Positions 32,917-34,741 of a stretch of DNA of 34,741 nt are shown here, in pieces. The stretch covers positions 1 through 34,741 of the forward strand of contig CAZYTX010000039.1 of assembly GCA_964650485.1 (NCBI GenBank), given 5' to 3'. This DNA is from CAZYTX01 sp964650485. Its GTDB lineage: Bacteria; RBG-13-61-14; DATKZS01. The stretch's first letter is position 1; each line of letters begins with the position of its first letter. Made by a program: the position numbers and the translations under genes. Below the pieces are notes generated by a model. That model did not search any database. It saw only the letters and a list, made by a program, of their open reading frames with translations, and had not been told where the DNA came from.

Positions 32917-33812
32917 ACCAGCCTCTCGTCTCCGTTGTCATCCCCTGCCTTAACAGGGCCCGCTTCCTTGCGCCCACTATTGAAAGCGTGCTCGGGCAGG
33001 ACTATCCTCACATCGAGTGCATTGTTATGGACGGAGGCTCGACCGATAACACGTTGGAGATACTCAAGAGCTACGGTGACAGGATCAAGTGGGTCTCGGA
33101 GAAGGACAACGGTCATGGCGATGCTATTAACAAGGGCTGGATGATGAGCAGGGGCGAGATTCTGGCATGGCTGAACGCCGACGATATGTGGGCATTGCCC
33201 AGTGCTGTCAGTCATGCGGTAGATTATCTCCAGTCTCATCCGGAAGTTGACGTTGTCTATGGCAATTGCGGAAGGACAGACCTCAATGGCAATATGGTTG
33301 GAATGTCATACCTCCACGAATGGGACCTCGAGTATGCTGTTGTTAACTGCGATCACTGTATTCCCCAGCCGGCTTCCTTCATACGGCGCCGTGTCCTGGA
33401 CAAAGCCGGCTGGCTGGACACGAGCTTTCATCAGAAGATGGACCATGAGTTCTGGCTCCGAGCAGGTCTTCAGGGAGAAATCAGGCATATTCCCCTCCTC
33501 CTTGCTTATGCACGGAGTCTCCCAGACGACACCTCTCATCAGTGGCGCACTGCCCTGACATGTGTGAAGTTGACAGACAAGTTCTTCAGCCTGCCGGGGC
33601 TGCCAAGAGAGCTTAGAGAGAGAAGAAGACGTGCAAAAAGCAATGCCTACCTGCGTGGTATTGACTACGCCTGGAGCGGAGGTCGATATTGGCCGGTAAT
33701 TTTCACCTTTGCCTTCCATGCCGTGCTGGTTGACCCTGCCAACATTTTCAGGGCGATCCGTCGCCTCGGGGTGTACGTGATAAGGAGCATGGGATTTTCA
33801 AGGTCTGGTTGA
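32913..33812 (+). CDS. glycosyltransferase family 2
   Basis: A 299-residue GT2 enzyme. Family marks: VSVVIPCLNRARFL (about 5-18) for the nucleotide part, MDGGSTDNT (about 39-47) and the metal-binding LNADD (about 88-92). An inverting transfer of a sugar from a nucleotide-sugar donor to the growing glycan is expected. A hydrophobic stretch near the C-terminus (about 254-270) may attach it to the membrane. The start overlaps the previous gene by four bases. Donor and acceptor are not predictable. Confidence 0.92.
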   Translation: MNQPLVSVVIPCLNRARFLAPTIESVLGQDYPHIECIVMDGGSTDNTLEILKSYGDRIKWVSEKDNGHGDAINKGWMMSRGEILAWLNADDMWALPSAVSHAVDYLQSHPEVDVVYGNCGRTDLNGNMVGMSYLHEWDLEYAVVNCDHCIPQPASFIRRRVLDKAGWLDTSFHQKMDHEFWLRAGLQGEIRHIPLLLAYARSLPDDTSHQWRTALTCVKLTDKFFSLPGLPRELRERRRRAKSNAYLRGIDYAWSGGRYWPVIFTFAFHAVLVDPANIFRAIRRLGVYVIRSMGFSRSG

Positions 33813-33840
33813 AAGAGATATAATACGGACGGGAAACAAC

Positions 33841-34569
33841 GTGGTCAGAAGCAAACAGGAATATGTATCGGTCGGCGTCAACCTGCCGACGTGGATGTAC
33901 CGTTCACTGCGATGGCTGAAACGAAGGACGCGTAAACAGAGTATCAAAAACCTCGCCGGAGACAGGGACATAGAATGGTCATGGGTCGCCTCGCAAATGC
34001 CGTCGGGTCCGGGCGAGGCACTCGACTTCGGGCCGGGCCAAAGCCAGCTCGCTCTGGTTGCGGCCCAGCGCGGATTCAACGTGACCGCGGTGGACCTCGA
34101 GCCCGCTGATCAATTTTACCTCCACCCCCGGCTGAAGTTCCTCGAAGCGGACCTGCTTGAACTTTCCCTTGCCCCCGGGAAATTCGACCTCGTTATCAAC
34201 TGCTCCACTGTCGAGCACGTGGGACTGGCAGGACGCTACGGCGTTACAAAAGACCGGCCTGACGGAGACCTCGAAGCCATGGCACGTCTTCGTGAGCTCA
34301 TGAAACCCGGCGCCGTCATGCTGCTTACCGTGCCCGCGGGACAAGACGCCGTGTTTGCTCCCCTCACCCGGATTTATGGAAAAATGAGATTGCCGCGGCT
34401 GCTTGAAGGCTATACTGTTGAGAAGGAGACCTTCTGGACGAAGGACCGAGACAACCGCTGGGCGCCCTGCGACAGGGAGACAGCGCTTGCGTTCCAGGCA
34501 CGCGCGGGATCATGGGACCCGTTAAAAAACGTGTATGCACTGGCGGGCTTCGTTTTAAGGAAGAAGTGA
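33841..34569 (+). CDS. class I SAM-dependent methyltransferase
   Basis: A 242-residue protein with SAM motif I ALDFGPGQSQLAL (about 60-72), an acidic VDLE (about 86-89) closing the second strand, and FDLVINCSTVEHVG (about 118-131), the motif IV region. The likely start is GTG 33841; its ribosome site is poor. Methyltransferases of this type in polysaccharide clusters modify sugars or cap the chain end. In a Wzm/Wzt system a terminal methyl group is a known length signal read by Wzt, so this enzyme is one candidate. That link is inferred. Confidence 0.82.
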   Translation: MVRSKQEYVSVGVNLPTWMYRSLRWLKRRTRKQSIKNLAGDRDIEWSWVASQMPSGPGEALDFGPGQSQLALVAAQRGFNVTAVDLEPADQFYLHPRLKFLEADLLELSLAPGKFDLVINCSTVEHVGLAGRYGVTKDRPDGDLEAMARLRELMKPGAVMLLTVPAGQDAVFAPLTRIYGKMRLPRLLEGYTVEKETFWTKDRDNRWAPCDRETALAFQARAGSWDPLKNVYALAGFVLRKK

Positions 34570-34591
34570 AGCCTGGAAGAGTTGAGGATAA

Positions 34592-34741
34592 ATGAGCCAA
34601 GCCAGGACTAGTCTTGCGGTAAATAAGATATCCATGGTATTAGCGGCAGCGGGGCTCTTGATTGCCTTCTTCCCGGAGGCCGCTGATTACCTGGGCCTGA
34701 CCATAGTATTCCTGGCCTTTGAATTCAATCGGCTCCTAGTA
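34592..34741 (+). CDS. partial membrane protein, cut by window end
   Basis: An ATG at 34592 with GAGG about seven bases upstream opens a frame that stays open for 50 codons to the window edge. It starts with a short polar stretch and continues with a hydrophobic segment (MVLAAAGLLIAFF) and a second one (YLGLTIVFLAF). An O-antigen ligase or polymerase-like membrane protein would fit the cluster, but too little is present to name it. Confidence 0.55.
   Translation, partial: MSQARTSLAVNKISMVLAAAGLLIAFFPEAADYLGLTIVFLAFEFNRLLV

Overview
This window looks like a chromosomal segment from an anaerobic, Gram-negative bacterium of fairly high GC content. Anaerobic life is suggested by an oxygen-sensitive glycyl radical enzyme with its radical-SAM activase and by two tungsten-type aldehyde ferredoxin oxidoreductases. 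A Gram-negative envelope is suggested by a Wzm/Wzt-type O-antigen exporter and periplasmic or envelope glycan enzymes. A deltaproteobacterial/Desulfobacterota-like host would fit, but this is inference and no marker gene settles the taxonomy.

Left part (1-8700): a Na+/Ca2+ exchanger is transcribed leftward. Diverging from it is a tight co-directional cluster: glycyl radical enzyme (GRE), GRE activase, extended SDR, classical SDR, acetoacetate-decarboxylase-fold protein and acyl-CoA dehydrogenase. Gaps are about 2-25 nt, so this is almost certainly one operon and reads as an uncharacterised anaerobic catabolic pathway. The GRE carries a Cys-Val-Glu active-site motif typical of radical eliminases and decarboxylases, and an unusual Lys-Ile-Gly-Gly-Tyr radical loop. 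The acyl-CoA dehydrogenase has Asp where the catalytic Glu of medium-chain enzymes normally sits.

Middle part (8748-15660): a PfkB-type phosphofructokinase and a TreT-type trehalose synthase follow on the same strand. They converge on a tandem pair of gapless, near-equal AOR paralogues, which have a strong sigma70-like promoter at 15318-15346. Two decayed fragments lie in the intergenic stretches: a probable transposase N-terminus (11061-11225) and a flavoprotein N-terminus interrupted by TAG (about 15563-15649).

Right part (15659-34741): an envelope/glycan region. Two leftward sulfatase-fold proteins with Thr in place of the formylglycine Cys diverge from a rightward operon of a GT-C glycosyltransferase with a TPR tail, a GH20 hexosaminidase, an M28-like protein and a universal stress protein. 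The start region of this divergent pair has consensus-like promoters almost touching both start codons. After it come wzm and wzt and a polysaccharide cluster: a double radical-SAM protein, a frameshifted methyltransferase, another methyltransferase, two glycosyltransferases, a third methyltransferase and a membrane protein cut by the window edge. GC content drops abruptly inside wzt (about 26816) and recovers near 31850, which suggests that the specificity end of the exporter and the adjacent sugar genes were replaced as a block.
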